Positions 10,855 through 21,529 of a stretch of DNA of 64,000 nt are shown here, in pieces (the stretch's first letter is position 1; the number at the start of each line of letters is the position of its first letter). Both the position numbers and the translations under genes were made by a program. The notes beneath the pieces were generated by a model. It searched no databases. It was not told where the DNA came from and saw only the letters and a program-made list of their open reading frames with translations. The stretch is from Petaurus breviceps papuanus (lineage: Eukaryota; Chordata; Mammalia; Diprotodontia; Petauridae). Location of the stretch: assembly GCA_028583685.1 (NCBI GenBank), contig JAMXIF010000051.1:48308421-48372420 (forward strand). The letters are read 5' to 3'.

Positions 10855-11165
10855 GTGTGCTACATACCACTTGACCTCTCTGTTCCTTTTCCACCCCTTC
10901 TCCCAGGTTAATTTTATTTTTGCTTTTTTTTTTTTTTTTTTTGGAGGGGGGAAGGTAGGGCAATTGGGGTTAAATGACTTGCCCAAGGTCACATGGCTAA
11001 TTTTGTGTTAAATGTCTGAGGCCAGATTTGAACTCAGGTCCTCCTGACTCCCAGAGTGTGGACCTCCTTCACTGTGCCACCTAGCTGGCCCCAGGTTAAT
11101 TTTTAAGAATATAAATTGGAGAACAATTGTCTTTATTCACTGGTAGAGACAAGTTTCCATGATGA
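10855..11165 (+). repeat. THER2-like SINE split by a WSINE
   Basis: CTTGACCTCTCTGTTCCTTT and CCAGGTTAATTTT lie left of the WSINE; AATATAAATTGGAGAACAAT and TTCACTGGTAGAGAC lie right of it. A copy at 13230-13480 has the same blocks uninterrupted. Confidence 0.65.
10921..11092 (-). mobile_element. WSINE1-like SINE with target duplication
   Basis: Poly-T, GGGGTTAAATGACTTGCCCA, GGCCAGATTTGAACTCAGGT, CACTGTGCCACCTAGCTGG head. CCCAGGTTAATTTT occurs on both sides (about 10903-10916 and 11091-11104), the expected target-site duplication of L1-driven insertion. Confidence 0.9.
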
Positions 11166-11329
11166 CAATTCCCTACATACTACTCAATAAAGTAAATCAT
11201 TCAGTTTCATGGATAATTAGTCAACCAATCAATGAGCATTTATTATCCAAACCATTTCTGAATCTCATTTCTGTCCTCACAATGTCCTTCTTGTTTTTCC
11301 TGTTCTTTTCATCCCCTTTCTTTTTTCCC

Positions 11330-11886
11330 ACTTTACACCTCTTATCTGGACTGTTGCAATAGCATTTTAGTTTTCTTTTCTTAAGCCTATTCCCACTTCA
11401 ATCCATCCTCCATTGCCCATGCCATCCTCCTCATAATAAACTTCAATCAACCTCTCTTCCTTCCAGTACTAATGTAATGACCTCTGGCATTAAGTGTCCA
11501 TCGAAACATGGACCCTTCCTACCTTTCTTTTCTTCTTACGCTTTACACTCTTCTATGCACTCTGTGTTCCAGTGACACTGGTCTCCTTGCTGATTGTGGC
11601 AAGTCCCCCATTCCTGGAATGCTGTGCCCCCTTACCTCTGCCCCTGACCTTCCTTGGCTTCCTTTAAGACCAAACTCAAAGTCCATCTTCCACAGGAGGC
11701 CTTTCCCTGTCCTCCCAGTTGCTCAATGCCTTCCTTACTTCGATAATACGTGCCCTTTTATGTATATTTCTCCCCTATTCAAGTATGAGCTCCTTGAGGG
11801 CAGTGGCTATTTTTTCCTTTCTCTGTATCCCTAGAATTTAACACAGTCTCTGGAACATAAGTGCTAAGAATTTAATACTTGTTGGA
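11330..11886 (+). repeat. long L2/L3 LINE 3' region
   Basis: Begins near CTTATCTGGACTGTTGCAAT, passes AATCCATCCTCCATTGCCCA and CACAGGAGGCCTTTCCCTGT, and ends with AGCTCCTTGAGGGCAGTGGC and a TTTAATACTTGTTGG tail. About 550 bp in family order. Confidence 0.85.
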
Positions 11887-11887
11887 C

Positions 11888-12102
11888 TCTTTTTTTTTTT
11901 AAATACTGTTACCAATCCTGTTAGCCCCCAGTTCCAAACCATCACTAAGTGGTGGCCTGTACAGGATCCATTTGAGCATTTCTCTTCTTGGAGATGCAGG
12001 TGTTGGTACAATTTTATCCTCAACTTTACATTCTTCATCCAAAGTGAGTAGACTTCAGTCCACCAGTTTATGGTCCTTGAAAGCACATCTTTATCCTGCA
12101 AA
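11888..12102 (-). pseudogene. possible retrocopy fragment of an unidentified gene
   Basis: On the minus strand a non-repeat segment of about 200 bases ends in a run of 11 A. One frame of about 50 codons reads like protein (LDEECKVEDKIVPTPASPRR followed by EMLKWILYRPP) but I do not recognise it. ATACTTGTTG occurs at 11875-11884 and 12135-12144 and could be a target duplication, but both lie in L2 tails and may match for that reason. Identity and even coding origin are unproven. Confidence 0.3.
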
Positions 12103-12117
12103 CCCCCCCCCCCCCCC
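12103..12117. repeat. poly-C run
   Basis: Fifteen C in a row, prone to length errors in assembly. Confidence 0.9.
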
Positions 12118-12160
12118 ACATAGATGCTTCATTGATACTTGTTGAATTGAAATGAATAAG
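12118..12160 (+). repeat. L2 LINE tail
   Basis: ACATAGATGCTTCATTGATA and CTTGTTGAATTGAAATG are the last bases of an L2-type copy. Confidence 0.55.
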
Positions 12161-12814
12161 AAATTGAGTTCATATAGAAGGAAATATGAAGAAGGTTTGC
12201 CAAAGGAAGGCTTTCCCAGCAGTGCAGGTTGTTAGAGGCTGTAACAGATTAATGAAGGGGCTCATAAAGCTTCCTCCCCTTGGGATCCTCATGAAGAAGA
12301 TTGATGACTGTTTTTCAGAGATGACTTAGGTTGGGCACAGGCTTGCCAGGAGACAGGTAGGAGTGGGAGTGAGGGACCTCTCTCTGTTTCTCCTTCCCCC
12401 CGTAATACAATTGGGAAATAGTGGTAAGGTTTTTTTGTTTTTTTATTTTATTTTTTAGTGAAGAATGTATGGCTCAAGTTCCAGTTTGGGGTAGTATTTA
12501 CCAAAGTTTAATCAGGAAATATCCATGAAAATGATCATAAACATAATGGCTAGCCACAAAATCAAGGCAAACATGTAAAATACAGGGAGAATCTGACTCT
12601 AAACTCGTAGCCTTTAACAAGGCAGAACTAAATGGATGGACACACCACAGAGAGGCAAGGAAAATGAATTTGTTCTGTGTTCTCTTCCAGTCTGTTTATC
12701 TTTGGCTCCATTTTCCCTTCCTCTTGAAAACATTGATCAGTACCTCTATCTGTCTGTCTTCTCTTATGGATGGATGGATATTTGCACCTATATAAATACA
12801 CGTATATCATTATA
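12161..12814. other. no recognised feature
   Basis: About 650 bases without a family I can name; T-rich tract at 12429-12458. Open frames near 12630-12830 lie on both strands and show no domain. Confidence 0.4.
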
Positions 12815-12890
12815 TAGCTCACATTTTTTATAACAGTTTAAGGTTTGAAAAGCATCATGCATAGATTATCTCATTAGTTCAGGCTATATA
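12815..12890 (-). repeat. MIR tail fragment
   Basis: AGTTTAAGGTTTGAAAAGCA and GATTATCTCATTAG are the inverted MIR 3' end. Confidence 0.5.
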
Positions 12891-12979
12891 CAGGTATGTT
12901 TTTGTTTATTTCACTAGGTATCACCTTGTTTAGATATTTCCATAGTTGTCTGTATACTCCAGACTTACTGTATTTTGCA

Positions 12980-13222
12980 GCTGGGTGACTCACTACGTAG
13001 AATGACAGGCCTGGAATTAGGAAGACTCATCTTCACAATTTCAAATATGGTATTAGACCCTGAGCACATCACTTAACCCTGTTTGCCTTAGTTTCCTCAT
13101 CTGTAAAATGAGCTGGAGAAGGAAATGGCAAATTAGTCCTGTATCTTTGCCAAGAAAACCCCAAATAGGGTCAAGAAAAGTTGGACATGACTAAAAATGA
13201 CTAAACACCACCACCATCAAGT
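12980..13222 (+). mobile_element. marsupial SINE type C
   Basis: Degraded head, then TTTCCTCATCTGTAAAATGA, GCTGGAGAAGGAAATGGCAA, TTTGCCAAGAAAACCCCAAA, TTGGACATGACTAAAAATGA and a CAC-repeat tail. Near full length. Confidence 0.8.
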
Positions 13223-13229
13223 TCTATTA

Positions 13230-13480
13230 GTGAGGCAGCATGCATGATCCATTGCCTAGGTAGTTGGGAAGATTTGGTTCCAAGTCTGGCTCTGCAAACA
13301 TGGACAAGTCACTTAATCTCTCTGTTCCTCTTCCATCCCCTTCTCCCAGGTTAAGTTTGAAGAATATAAGTTTCAGAACAATTGTCTATCTTCACTGTTA
13401 GAGAGAATTGACACTGTGGGAGTTCCCAATATCTCTACTGCTGAACTAATAGCACGCTCTCTGTCTCCGTCTCTCTGTCT
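13230..13480 (+). repeat. THER2-like SINE
   Basis: GTGAGGCAGCATGCATGATC head, GACAAGTCACTTAATCTCTC, CCTTCTCCCAGGTTAAG, TTCACTGTTAGAGAGAATTG and GGGAGTTCCCAATATCTCTA. Same order as the copy split at 10855-11165. A CT-rich stretch follows. Confidence 0.65.
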
Positions 13481-13624
13481 CTCTCTTTCTCCTTCCCCCT
13501 CCACCCCCACCACATATACATATAAAGACAGGTAAATATATAGCAACACAGGTAGATACATCCAAATCTATGAGTCCATCAGTATAGCAAAATCACTCAG
13601 GTGGAAAACAGACAAGACAGTTCA

Positions 13625-13755
13625 GAAAGAGTAGAGAGCCAGTCTCAGCCAGAAGACCTTGGTTTAAGTCTTAATTCTGATACACACTGACTGTGTGACC
13701 CTGAACCAGTCTCTTAACCTATTAGTGCCCCAGGCAGATCTCTGTGTATGAACCA
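13625..13755 (+). repeat. THER2-like SINE, 5' part
   Basis: AGAGAGCCAGTCTCAGCCAG, GAAGACCTTGGTTTAAGTC, CTGACTGTGTGACCCTGAAC and AGTGCCCCAGGCAGATCTCT follow the head of this family, ending shortly after the core. Confidence 0.65.
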
Positions 13756-13814
13756 AAAAACAATATAAGAAATATTTGATGTGGCTACCACCTATTTTCT
13801 AAAATTAATGCCTT

Positions 13815-14015
13815 CATCTAAAGGAGTGACATGAGCAAAGTCATCTGGAGGTGAGATAGTGAAAAACTTGTCCACTTTAGTGAAGCACAGAGTATGTTAT
13901 GGGAGAGCAGGGTGGGGGCACCTTGGACACTTGAGACAAAGCTGAAAAGGCAGGTTTGTGACAGATTGTGGAGAGCCTTGAATGGCAACCCAAAGAGTCT
14001 GAACTTTACACAACA
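13815..14015 (-). repeat. L2/L3 LINE internal fragment
   Basis: AAAGGAGTGACATGAGCAAA, a GGGAGAGCAGGGTGG block and TTGTGGAGAGCCTTGAATGG recall the inverted L2/L3 body. Confidence 0.5.
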
Positions 14016-14248
14016 AGTTACAGGGAAATTATTTTGAGTTGACGTCAACCTCCAAAGCAGCTTGGGAATGCATCCTAGTTTAACTTTAAAAGTTTGTGGC
14101 TTAGACAAGAGTTTCAAGATCTTTAAGGTCTGTGGTAGGTATTATTCAAATTCACCTAAAGCAGTGTTTCTCAGAGTAAGAGGGAAGGGTTGTCCTCATA
14201 TGTCTAAATGTTGTCATCATTTCACACCCCCCCCCCCGTTGGAATGAA

Positions 14249-14419
14249 TTTTTTTTTTTTTTTTTTTTTTTTTTGCTTTTTTGGGGAGGGCAATTGGGGT
14301 TGTGACTCGCCCAAGGTCACATGGCTAGTTTTTGTGTTAAATGTCTGAGGCAGAATTTGAACTCTGGTCCTCCTGATTCCAGGGCTGGTGGTCTACTCAC
14401 TGTGCCACCTAGCTGCCCC
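14249..14419 (-). mobile_element. WSINE1-like SINE
   Basis: Long poly-T, GGAGGGCAATTGGGGTT, CCCAAGGTCACATGGCTAG, AACTCTGGTCCTCCTGATTC, and head end CACTGTGCCACCTAGCTGCC. A C run precedes it at 14227-14237. Confidence 0.9.
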
Positions 14420-14436
14420 TTTATTCTTTATTCTTA

Positions 14437-14492
14437 CATCCTGGCAATGCCTGGGACATAGCAGGTGATTAAAAAATGTTTATTGCTTGATT
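14437..14492 (+). repeat. L2 LINE tail
   Basis: TGGCAATGCCTGGGACATAG and AAAATGTTTATTGCTTGATT are the L2 3' terminus. Confidence 0.6.
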
Positions 14493-14508
14493 GAGTCTCA
14501 TATCTTTC

Positions 14509-14676
14509 TTTTTTTTTTTTTTTTTTGGAATTTTGGAGTGGGAAGGCAGGGCAATTGGGGTTAAGTGATTTGCCCAAGGTCACACGGCTAGTTTTGTGTT
14601 AAGTGTCTGAGGATTCAAACTCAGGTCCTACTGACTCCAGGCTGGTGCTCTACTCACTGTGCCACTTAGCCACCCC
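14509..14676 (-). mobile_element. WSINE1-like SINE with target duplication
   Basis: Poly-T, GGGGTTAAGTGATTTGCCCA, TCACACGGCTAGTTTTGTGT, head end GTGCCACTTAGCCACCCC. TCATATCTTTCTT at 14498-14510 and TCATATATTTCTT at 14677-14689 form a target duplication with one mismatch. A few bases of the SINE middle are missing. Confidence 0.9.
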
Positions 14677-14699
14677 TCATATATTTCTTTATGTTGATT

Positions 14700-14815
14700 T
14701 TTATCTTATTATAAGTAAGCTCCTTGAGAGCAGAGATTGTTTCATTCTTTGTTCTTGTACCCTGACTTGCCTAGCAAATGGTAGATGCTTAGTAAATATT
14801 TGCTGTTTGATTAAC
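14700..14815 (+). repeat. L2 LINE 3' region
   Basis: AAGCTCCTTGAGAGCAGAGA, CTTGTACCCTGACTTGCCTA and TAGTAAATATTTGCTGTTTG are the family 3' blocks in order. Confidence 0.7.
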
Positions 14816-15879
14816 AGAAGAATCTGGGAGCTTTTTCCTCTTTTCAACCACTAGACTTTCCCCCCTAAATAGAGGAATTCCACTTATGCAGGATATACAG
14901 TTGGAGTGTCTTGTCAATGCATGAATATGTTTACTGGACGTTAGCCTATTTAAAATATGACATCCTGAACTGAATCTGAGAATTTGAGATGAAAATTGTA
15001 AACAATAATGCTTAAGGCAAAACCAGAGTTATAACTGGGAGATTTCTGTGCCCAAGCCTAGTACCACAAGCCATACTAAGAATGAACAGTATTATGTTTC
15101 TGCCATCACATAGGCATGGTGAGATCCTGTCCCACTAGGGGAAGACAGAGGCTGTGTGTGACAGGTGTGAGGCCAGTGCTGGTGAGGCAACGGAGGGAGT
15201 TAAGCATGAACAGGATGGGGCCAAGGAAGGCTTTATCCATGATTTCTATTCTAACTAGTTATTATTGCTGCCAGGTACCAACCTCTGATGTCTGTGTTGA
15301 AGTCCTTCATGTATTGTCAGCACCCTTTAAATTGAGTTACTCGGTATAAATGTCCAGCCACCCCACCCTAGTTACAAATTTTGGGCAAAAACTTTCATGC
15401 TGAGTTCCCAATGAGAAGAGAAAGCCTCTACATTTATTTGCTTATCATCACACTCATCATGAGAAGTGGCATCTCTGTTCTGTTCCCCTTTTGCCCCATA
15501 TACACTGATTGGTTGAGGGGATGGCCTGATAAACAGCCCAGTGGTTCACTATTAAACACATCATAAACATGCAACATTATGAAAGGCCTTTGAGCAGACC
15601 ATTTATTAGGCCATACATTTACAGACACACACACACACACACGATGTTGATTCTAGGACAAGTCAATGGGGAAAGGGAAGAAAGGAAGAGAAATTATAGT
15701 TGATGCTTTAGTTCATTGTGTGAAATGACAAGGTTCCTTTGCTTGCAATAAGGATAGTAAATAGGATGCTTTCAGGAATCACAAAACCATTTGACCCAGT
15801 GATTGCATCACCACAGACATCATGAAAAGGAAACTAGGACTTTTGGGTCCAAAAACATGTTAAGTTCCCTCATTTGTGA
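14816..15879. other. no recognised feature; short (CA)n near 15625
   Basis: About 1 kb not assigned to any family. A short CA repeat lies at 15625-15641. Small open frames (15116-15349, 15381-15566) have no domains I recognise. Confidence 0.4.
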
Positions 15880-16134
15880 TTTGTTCAGCCATCTGTCAGT
15901 GGTGTCTGATTCTTTGTGACCCCATTGGGGGTTTTCTTGGCAAAGATGCTGGAGGGGTTTGCCATTTCCTTCTCTAGTTCATTTTACAGATGAGGAAACT
16001 GAGACAAACAGGGTGAAGTGACTTGCCTAGGGTCACACAGCTAATAACTGTCTGAGACCTGATTTGAACTCAGGAAGATGAGTCTTCCTGATTCCAAGCC
16101 CAGTGTTCTCTCCATTGTGCCACCTAGCTGCACC
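15880..16134 (-). mobile_element. marsupial SINE type C
   Basis: TTGTTCAGCCATCTGTCAGT, TTTTCTTGGCAAAGATGCTG, TTTTACAGATGAGGAAACTG, TGACTTGCCTAGGGTCACAC, head end TGTGCCACCTAGCTGCACC. Full length. Confidence 0.9.
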
Positions 16135-16189
16135 TTTATTTGTGATAGCAAAATACTAGATATAACCTCTGTGCCCAACAGCTTGTAAA

Positions 16190-16312
16190 TGCCTGGATCA
16201 CAGGCTCACAGATTTCGACTTGGAAGGCACACTTAACTTCTCTACACCTCAGTTTCCACATTTGTAAAATGAGAGAATTGAACTTCATAGCCTCTTTATT
16301 CTTGATTCCAAG
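16190..16312 (+). repeat. MIR3-type SINE fragment
   Basis: CACCTCAGTTTCCACATTTG and TAAAATGAGAGAATTGAACT with a GCCTCTTTATTC end give the MIR3 3' half. Confidence 0.5.
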
Positions 16313-16469
16313 TGTCTCTCTGTTACTGTGAGCTGCTTCCCCCAAGTCCCCCTCCCTGGCCTCCCCTTTTCCCCCCTTTGCCCCACATTGTCACAGTCTC
16401 TCCTGAGAGGGGTAATGGATATATAATGCAAGGTCTCAGACCTGGGAAAGCCTTTAGCTTAAAAGGACC

Positions 16470-16682
16470 AAGATCCATCCCCCACTGCATCCTGGGCCAT
16501 CGCCAGTCATCCTGATCTATATCTGGCCACTGGACCCAGATGGCTCCTTAGGATAAAGTGAGACTGGTGACCTTGCACAGCCCTCCCTCACTTAAATCCA
16601 ATTCACTTGGATGTTGGATGTTGTGGCATCACCTCTCTGAGGTCATAGTTCTCTCCAGGAATGAAAGACAACAATAACAATT
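16470..16682 (+). repeat. unnamed interspersed repeat F, copy 1
   Basis: Shares GACCCAGATGGCTC, CACAGCCCTCCCTCACTTAA and ATCCAATTCACTTG with 21530-21700, and ends GAATGAAAGACAACAATAAC like 48735-48815. The CAA-rich end suggests a retroposon tail, possibly linked to RTE elements. Confidence 0.65.
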
Positions 16683-16980
16683 AAGGTCTACTTAATGTTT
16701 CAGAAGATTCGGCGCCATAGGGCGGAAGGCGGCCTTAAAGCCTCCTTAGTCTTGGTCACTTCTCCAAATGGGCTTTTCTAGCATATGACAGCTTGCACTT
16801 CCTAACGCCAGGGTACGTGTCCTGATTGCCTTTGGGCAGGTCTCTTAATTTCTCTGAGAATCTTGTTTGTTTTTAAATTATATTTCAATTTTAGTTTAAA
16901 TTTTATATCATACTTAATTCTATGCAATTAATTTAATTATATTGTTGTTTATTTCATTAATTCCCATTTACATTTAAAAC
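16683..16980. other. no recognised feature; AT-rich
   Basis: AT-rich stretch (16870-16980) leading into an inverted L1 end; nothing else recognised. Confidence 0.4.
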
Positions 16981-17085
16981 ATTTTTAAAAATTTTGAGGT
17001 CTCCAAATTCTCTTCCTCCCACCCCTCCCCCATGCATTGAGGCCAGCAATGTAATGTCAATTGTACATGTGATTTCAGAGCATCA
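16981..17085 (-). repeat. marsupial-type L1 3' UTR, inverted
   Basis: AAATTTTGAGGTCTCCAAAT, then a C-rich block of CTTCCTCCCACCCC type, GCCAGCAATGTAATGTC and TTGTACATGTGATTTCAG: the reverse complement of the blocks at 1435-1668. Confidence 0.7.
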
Positions 17086-17997
17086 TGGGTAAGAAGAGGG
17101 TCTAAAAGGACCTTAGACTCCTAATTCTGTAAGGGAACTCACTGGGTTGTTGTAAGGACTAAAGGAAATGGCATTTTTCAGGAAACTGTGGCATGCTTTC
17201 TAAGTGCAGGGTGTTTTGCTATTTGTCTTAGATATTTTATTTCTTCTAGGGCATCATTCAAAGAAAGGGAATGGAGACTTGAAAGAATGGCCTGAGATTT
17301 GGATTTTCATGTAAATTGTCCAGAATTCTTGATACTAATACTATTTAGTCATATAGTCCTTCCTCTGTGATAATGGAATCATTTCTGAGACTCATTTTGA
17401 ATTTAATTGACAAGGAAAGCCAGATAAGGTTTAAACTAAAGGACAGATGGTCTACAAAACAGTTTTCTGTCACTTTGTCATCATCAAATAAGTAGAAAGG
17501 CATAAATTTGCTAACTACATATGCCCTTTGTCCATCTTCACCCCCTCTTTCCTAAATTGTATTTTTACCAGAGACATCTCATGCCAATGGCAGCTGTATT
17601 TAAAATAATTTGTCATTTTCAGCATTCAGTTAAATGACTTGCCTTCTTCCTATGGAGAAACATGAGGTGGAAAAAATTTCATTGTTTTGCCTGCAGGCTG
17701 AAAAGATAGGCATACCTGTGGTGTAGATAGATTCCATTACATAAGAACTCCCATTGTTGTTACTTTTGGATTTGAAAAAGGAGATTTAAAACGAGAAACC
17801 TAGACTTCGGCTATTTTAAAAAGTAAATTGGATCATTTTCCTGTAGATTAGGATGATCAAAATTGGAATGAGAGGATACTTGCAAAAACATTTTTGCAGG
17901 GATTTCCTTTCCAAGGGTCTTTCTCCTGCCTTCTCCCTTTCCTACAATTCCATCCTATTTAACCCAACCCAACCTGACCAGTCCAACCTAATCAAAT
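17086..17997. other. no recognised feature
   Basis: About 900 bases, AT-rich and free of families I know. One of the cleaner candidates for single-copy DNA in the first third of the window. Confidence 0.45.
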
Positions 17998-18075
17998 CCA
18001 ATAGTTATTTGGTGTTTCTGTTTTAGGCCCTGTGTTAGATACTGGGGAGTCAAGCCAAGTAACCTGTCTCTACAG
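17998..18075 (-). repeat. L2 LINE fragment
   Basis: GGCCCTGTGTTAGATACTGG with the preceding TTATTTGGTGTTT block resembles the inverted L2 tail. Confidence 0.45.
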
Positions 18076-18334
18076 TAGGGCACTTACCATCTCTCCTCTT
18101 TTCCCTTTTATTGTGCTTTCTCATTTCTTTTTCTCACTTTTAAAAGAGAGGTGCAGACTTCTGTTCTTTTTTGGAGCCCGCCATCTTAGGTCCAGCTGTT
18201 TATTTGCTGGACAAGACAACCTAAAGTCAAAGGACCCTCTGACCTCATCAGAGACCCTAGGGTTCTTTTTTAGCACACGAGTTGGACATTTCAGTTCTAA
18301 CCTATCAAGCAAAAATAAAAATGACAGAATCATA

Positions 18335-18480
18335 GATAATGGAAAAGACCTGGGCTTAGATTCTGCCATTTTCTACCAGAGAAGTAATTTAATCTCTCTG
18401 GGTCTCAGTTTCCCCACCTGCAAACTGAGGGATCTACTGTTGATGGTCTCAAAACTTCTTTCTAGTGCCTAATCATGGGC
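18335..18480 (+). repeat. MIR3-type SINE
   Basis: GAAGTAATTTAATCTCTCTG, GGTCTCAGTTTCCCCACCTG, and a GGGATCTACTGTTGATGGTC tail. Confidence 0.6.
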
Positions 18481-18529
18481 TCCTACAGAAGAGATTTGAA
18501 CAACCATTTTCTCTAACCTACCTCTTAAT

Positions 18530-18640
18530 CAACACACACATATAAAGAGCCTACTAAGTGTCAGGCACTTTACATCCCCAGTGCTGAGGGATACAAAGAA
18601 TACTGCCCTGTTCCCCTGCTGATAATCCAGGTATCCCTTC
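18530..18640 (-). repeat. L2 LINE inverted tail
   Basis: GAGCCTACTAAGTGTCAGGC and CAGTGCTGAGGGATACAAAG are the inverted 3' end. Confidence 0.6.
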
Positions 18641-19252
18641 TAGAATGTCCCTGACAGATATATAGTCATATACCCTCCTCTACAGTAGATAGGGCAGGTA
18701 GCCTGTTCCGTACTGGATCCTTCCTTATTTTGAACCAAAAGCTGCCTCTTAGTAAACTCATTGCTTTTTGTTTTCCCACCCTTTGGAATGAGAGAGTAAG
18801 TCCCCTTCCTTTCCCAGAGGCAAAATGAGGGCAGGGCAACCAGATCTTTTTTTTTTTTTTTCCCAGAGCCCAAAATCGAAAGGGATGTTGAGCAGACTTT
18901 GGCAGATGCTTTGGCAGAATAGGAACAACTGAGTTTAATACCTGGTTCTAAAACTTTTCTTGAATTCTTCCCTCTGAGCAGGTCACCAGTGGCCTAAGTC
19001 TGAGTCCACTAAAAGTCTAACTTTTTTTCTTCTTAAGCATCTGTTAGTGTAGGACTTCCCTGTTTTATATCTCTACTATTATCTGAAAGTACCTGCAGAC
19101 TTCATCTTTACCTCTATGTTTCCTTGCTTCAAAATCTAAAAAATTAAAATAATTTACTTTCTAGGCACATCATTTTGTAGGGGTAACATCTTGGTCCTTC
19201 ATAGACTCAAAAAAGAAACTGTAGGTCCAGAAGTGGATGTGGGGATTTCTGG
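18641..19252. other. no recognised feature; T run at 18847-18862
   Basis: Unclassified, with a weak SINE-like trace at 18890-18980 and a poly-T run. Confidence 0.4.
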
Positions 19253-19447
19253 GATTCATAGCATCATAGCTTTAGAGCTAGAAAATACCATTGCATCCAG
19301 GTCGTCCAACCCTTTCATTTTACTGTAGAGGAAACGGAGGCCCAGGCAGGGCAAATTTGATGGCCCCAAATCATCAGTAAATGGAAAAGCCAGAATTCAA
19401 AACTGGGGCTTCTGACATCAATTCTTGTTTCACTTTACCAAGCTGAT
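19253..19447 (-). repeat. MIR3-type SINE, near full length
   Basis: CATAGCTTTAGAGCTAGAAA, CAACCCTTTCATTTTACTGT, AGAGGAAACGGAGGCCCAGG and a degraded inverted head ending near AAGCTGATTCTC. Confidence 0.75.
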
Positions 19448-19786
19448 TCTCTTGCACCTAAATAAGACATTATTTTCTTTTACTTTATTTGTTTTGAGGG
19501 CAGAGGGAGTTTATTTTGGTCCAGCTGTTTAAGTTGGTCTTAAGTTGGTTTGTTAATTCCTTATCAGTAATCTGTGTACGCTGGTTAAACATGAACAAAG
19601 GCTCCATTGTTTGTTTGTTTGGGTTTTTCTTTTTGGAATTGGAGGACTGTGTCCTTCACTCTCTGGCTTTGTTTACAGTTGTCCTTTCCTGTCCAAGGTG
19701 GTCTTTGCCCTACTGAAGCTGGGCTTATTGCCCTCTATTGTTGTCACCCATGACCTTTGGCTCCATGACTCATGAACAAATAACAC

Positions 19787-19800
19787 ACATTCACACACAC

Positions 19801-19853
<53 letters not shown>
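19787..19853. repeat. (CA)n microsatellite
   Basis: CA units with two CCCA interruptions, ending ACGCCACC. Confidence 0.97.
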
Positions 19854-19854
<1 letters not shown>

Positions 19855-20087
19855 CACCTGGACAGAAACCTCCCATTACATATTGCCTTGGTCAAAATGG
19901 GAAAATGACCGGATGAAAAAGCAGAAGCTTGGATTTTGTTGTGTCCTGACTCCTCGTGGGGTATGTGGGCCTTTTTAATCAAAGTGTAGGATCCAAAAAT
20001 GTCTTTCCTCCAACAGGGCTTAGCATCGGCCTGCCTCAGACTGAAACCTGCTTTCTGATGAGCAGGGTGAGGGGCTAAGCACTGGAA
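19854..20087. other. no recognised feature
   Basis: Unclassified sequence between a microsatellite and a MIR3. Confidence 0.35.
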
Positions 20088-20226
20088 AGATTTGGGTGGG
20101 GAGTCATGTGGTCAAGTGCTGACCATGTGATGTTCTCTCTCTTTGCCTCAGTTCCCTAATCTGTAAAATCAGAAAGTCAGGCCTGAGAACCCTGGAATTC
20201 CTTTGCAGCTGTAAATCTCCAATCCT
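20088..20226 (+). repeat. MIR3-type SINE, 3' part
   Basis: TTTGCCTCAGTTCCCTAATC, TGTAAAATCAGAAAGTCAGG and a CCCTGGAATTCCTTTGCAGC tail. Confidence 0.65.
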
Positions 20227-20512
20227 CTCACAGTTGCAGTGGGCCTGGCCCTTGATTTGGCAGACAGATGAAGGATGGAACTCAGGGAATATTGAAATGG
20301 TTCTTGCTTAAGAAACTTGTTGGTGACACTTGGGTAACTAATATCTTTGCCCCAGAGAATTCCAGAACCCTTAAAAATATAATAAAATAGGAGATCCTAG
20401 ATTATAGCATAACAGCACAACCTGTTTTTATATCAGACCTTGTTCCTGGCCTGCATTTTGCTGTTTTCTGGTAACTTCAGCTCTTGTTGTTACTGTAAGC
20501 TCCCATCGCTTT

Positions 20513-20632
20513 CTCAATCAATCCAAAAGAATTTACTAAGCACCTTTGGTGCCCAGCTGGGGACTGAGACAAAAATGAAGCAGTGCCTGCAGGCCTTGAA
20601 GGAGTTTCCAGGTTAGGCAGAGCAGATGTTAT
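20513..20632 (-). repeat. L2 LINE inverted tail
   Basis: AATTTACTAAGCACCTTTGG, GGGGACTGAGACAAAAATGA and CTTGAAGGAGTTTCCAGGTT follow the inverted 3' end. Confidence 0.65.
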
Positions 20633-20654
20633 GTTACCAGTAATTTTCCTTGCT

Positions 20655-20885
20655 TCCTTTGGCTAGATGTGATCCTCTCCTCCCACATGCCCTCTCCTGC
20701 CACTCCACTCCCTGTTTTCCCAGCCCATTCCCCCCCACTTTCTATTATGGCTAATTTTGTTAATATCTAATTTTCCCCCTGCTAGATTGGAAGTTCCTTG
20801 TGGGCAGGGATTATGCATTATTTATCTTTGACTCTCCTCCAGTTTCTATTGCAGCAGGACTGGCACTTCTGACTTGAAATATATA
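20655..20885 (+). repeat. L2/L3 LINE 3' region
   Basis: TTGGAAGTTCCTTGTGGGCA and GGGATTATGCATTATTTATC, then a degraded terminal block. Family 3' order, diverged. Confidence 0.55.
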
Positions 20886-20934
20886 TTCTTATGGTAGAAA
20901 ATGCAAATGAAGTGCTTTGTATATTTTTAGACTC

Positions 20935-21075
20935 CATAGAAATGTTTATCATTTGTTATTTAGTCAATCACTTATTGTTGCCCCTGCTTGGGTTAGGAAA
21001 ACAAAAATATGAATCAGCTCCTGCCCTCAGGGAGATTACATTGAATATAAGAATAATGATCGTGATTGGCCTTGT
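20935..21075 (-). repeat. L2 LINE inverted tail
   Basis: TTTAGTCAATCACTTATTGT, CAAAAATATGAATCAGCTCC and TGCCCTCAGGGAGATTACAT are the inverted 3' end. Confidence 0.65.
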
Positions 21076-21159
21076 TATAATCATGCAATAATCAATATAT
21101 TAAAAGTATTATCTGTATGAATATTGCTTCTCATCCAGTGGTTATAAGGCATTGAGGTC

Positions 21160-21325
21160 CAGGAGAAGGACACTGGAATGGGAGCCAGAGGATTTGGGTT
21201 CAAATCCCACAACTGCCATTTGCTTTCTGTGTGACTTTGCAAGCCCCTTCACGAATCTGGACCTCAGTTTCCTTATGGGCAAAATGAATGTTTAGGTCCA
21301 TTCCAGCTTTAAATGCATAATTGCA
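21160..21325 (+). repeat. MIR3-type SINE, near full length
   Basis: GAAGGACACTGGAATGGGAG head region, TTGGGTTCAAATCCCACAAC, ACCTCAGTTTCCTTATGGGC, and the tail GGTCCATTCCAGCTTTAAAT. Confidence 0.8.
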
Positions 21326-21529
21326 TATGGCAACATCAGTTCCTTATCTGTATAAGGCTAGGCTAATACAGATCTGGGACTGTATAAGACTATAAGACTG
21401 GGACCTGGGGGTCCTCTGAGCTCAGAATAGGATTAAAGAGTCTGTAATATAGGCCAGTCTTCTCTTTACACATATTCATCTGTATCACTTGATTCTCCAG
21501 TGAGTTTTCTTGTTCCTATTCTCCATAGG

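Noticed and set aside
16312-16515. 67-codon proline-rich frame
   Set aside because: Short, overlaps repeat F, no known domain, compositional.
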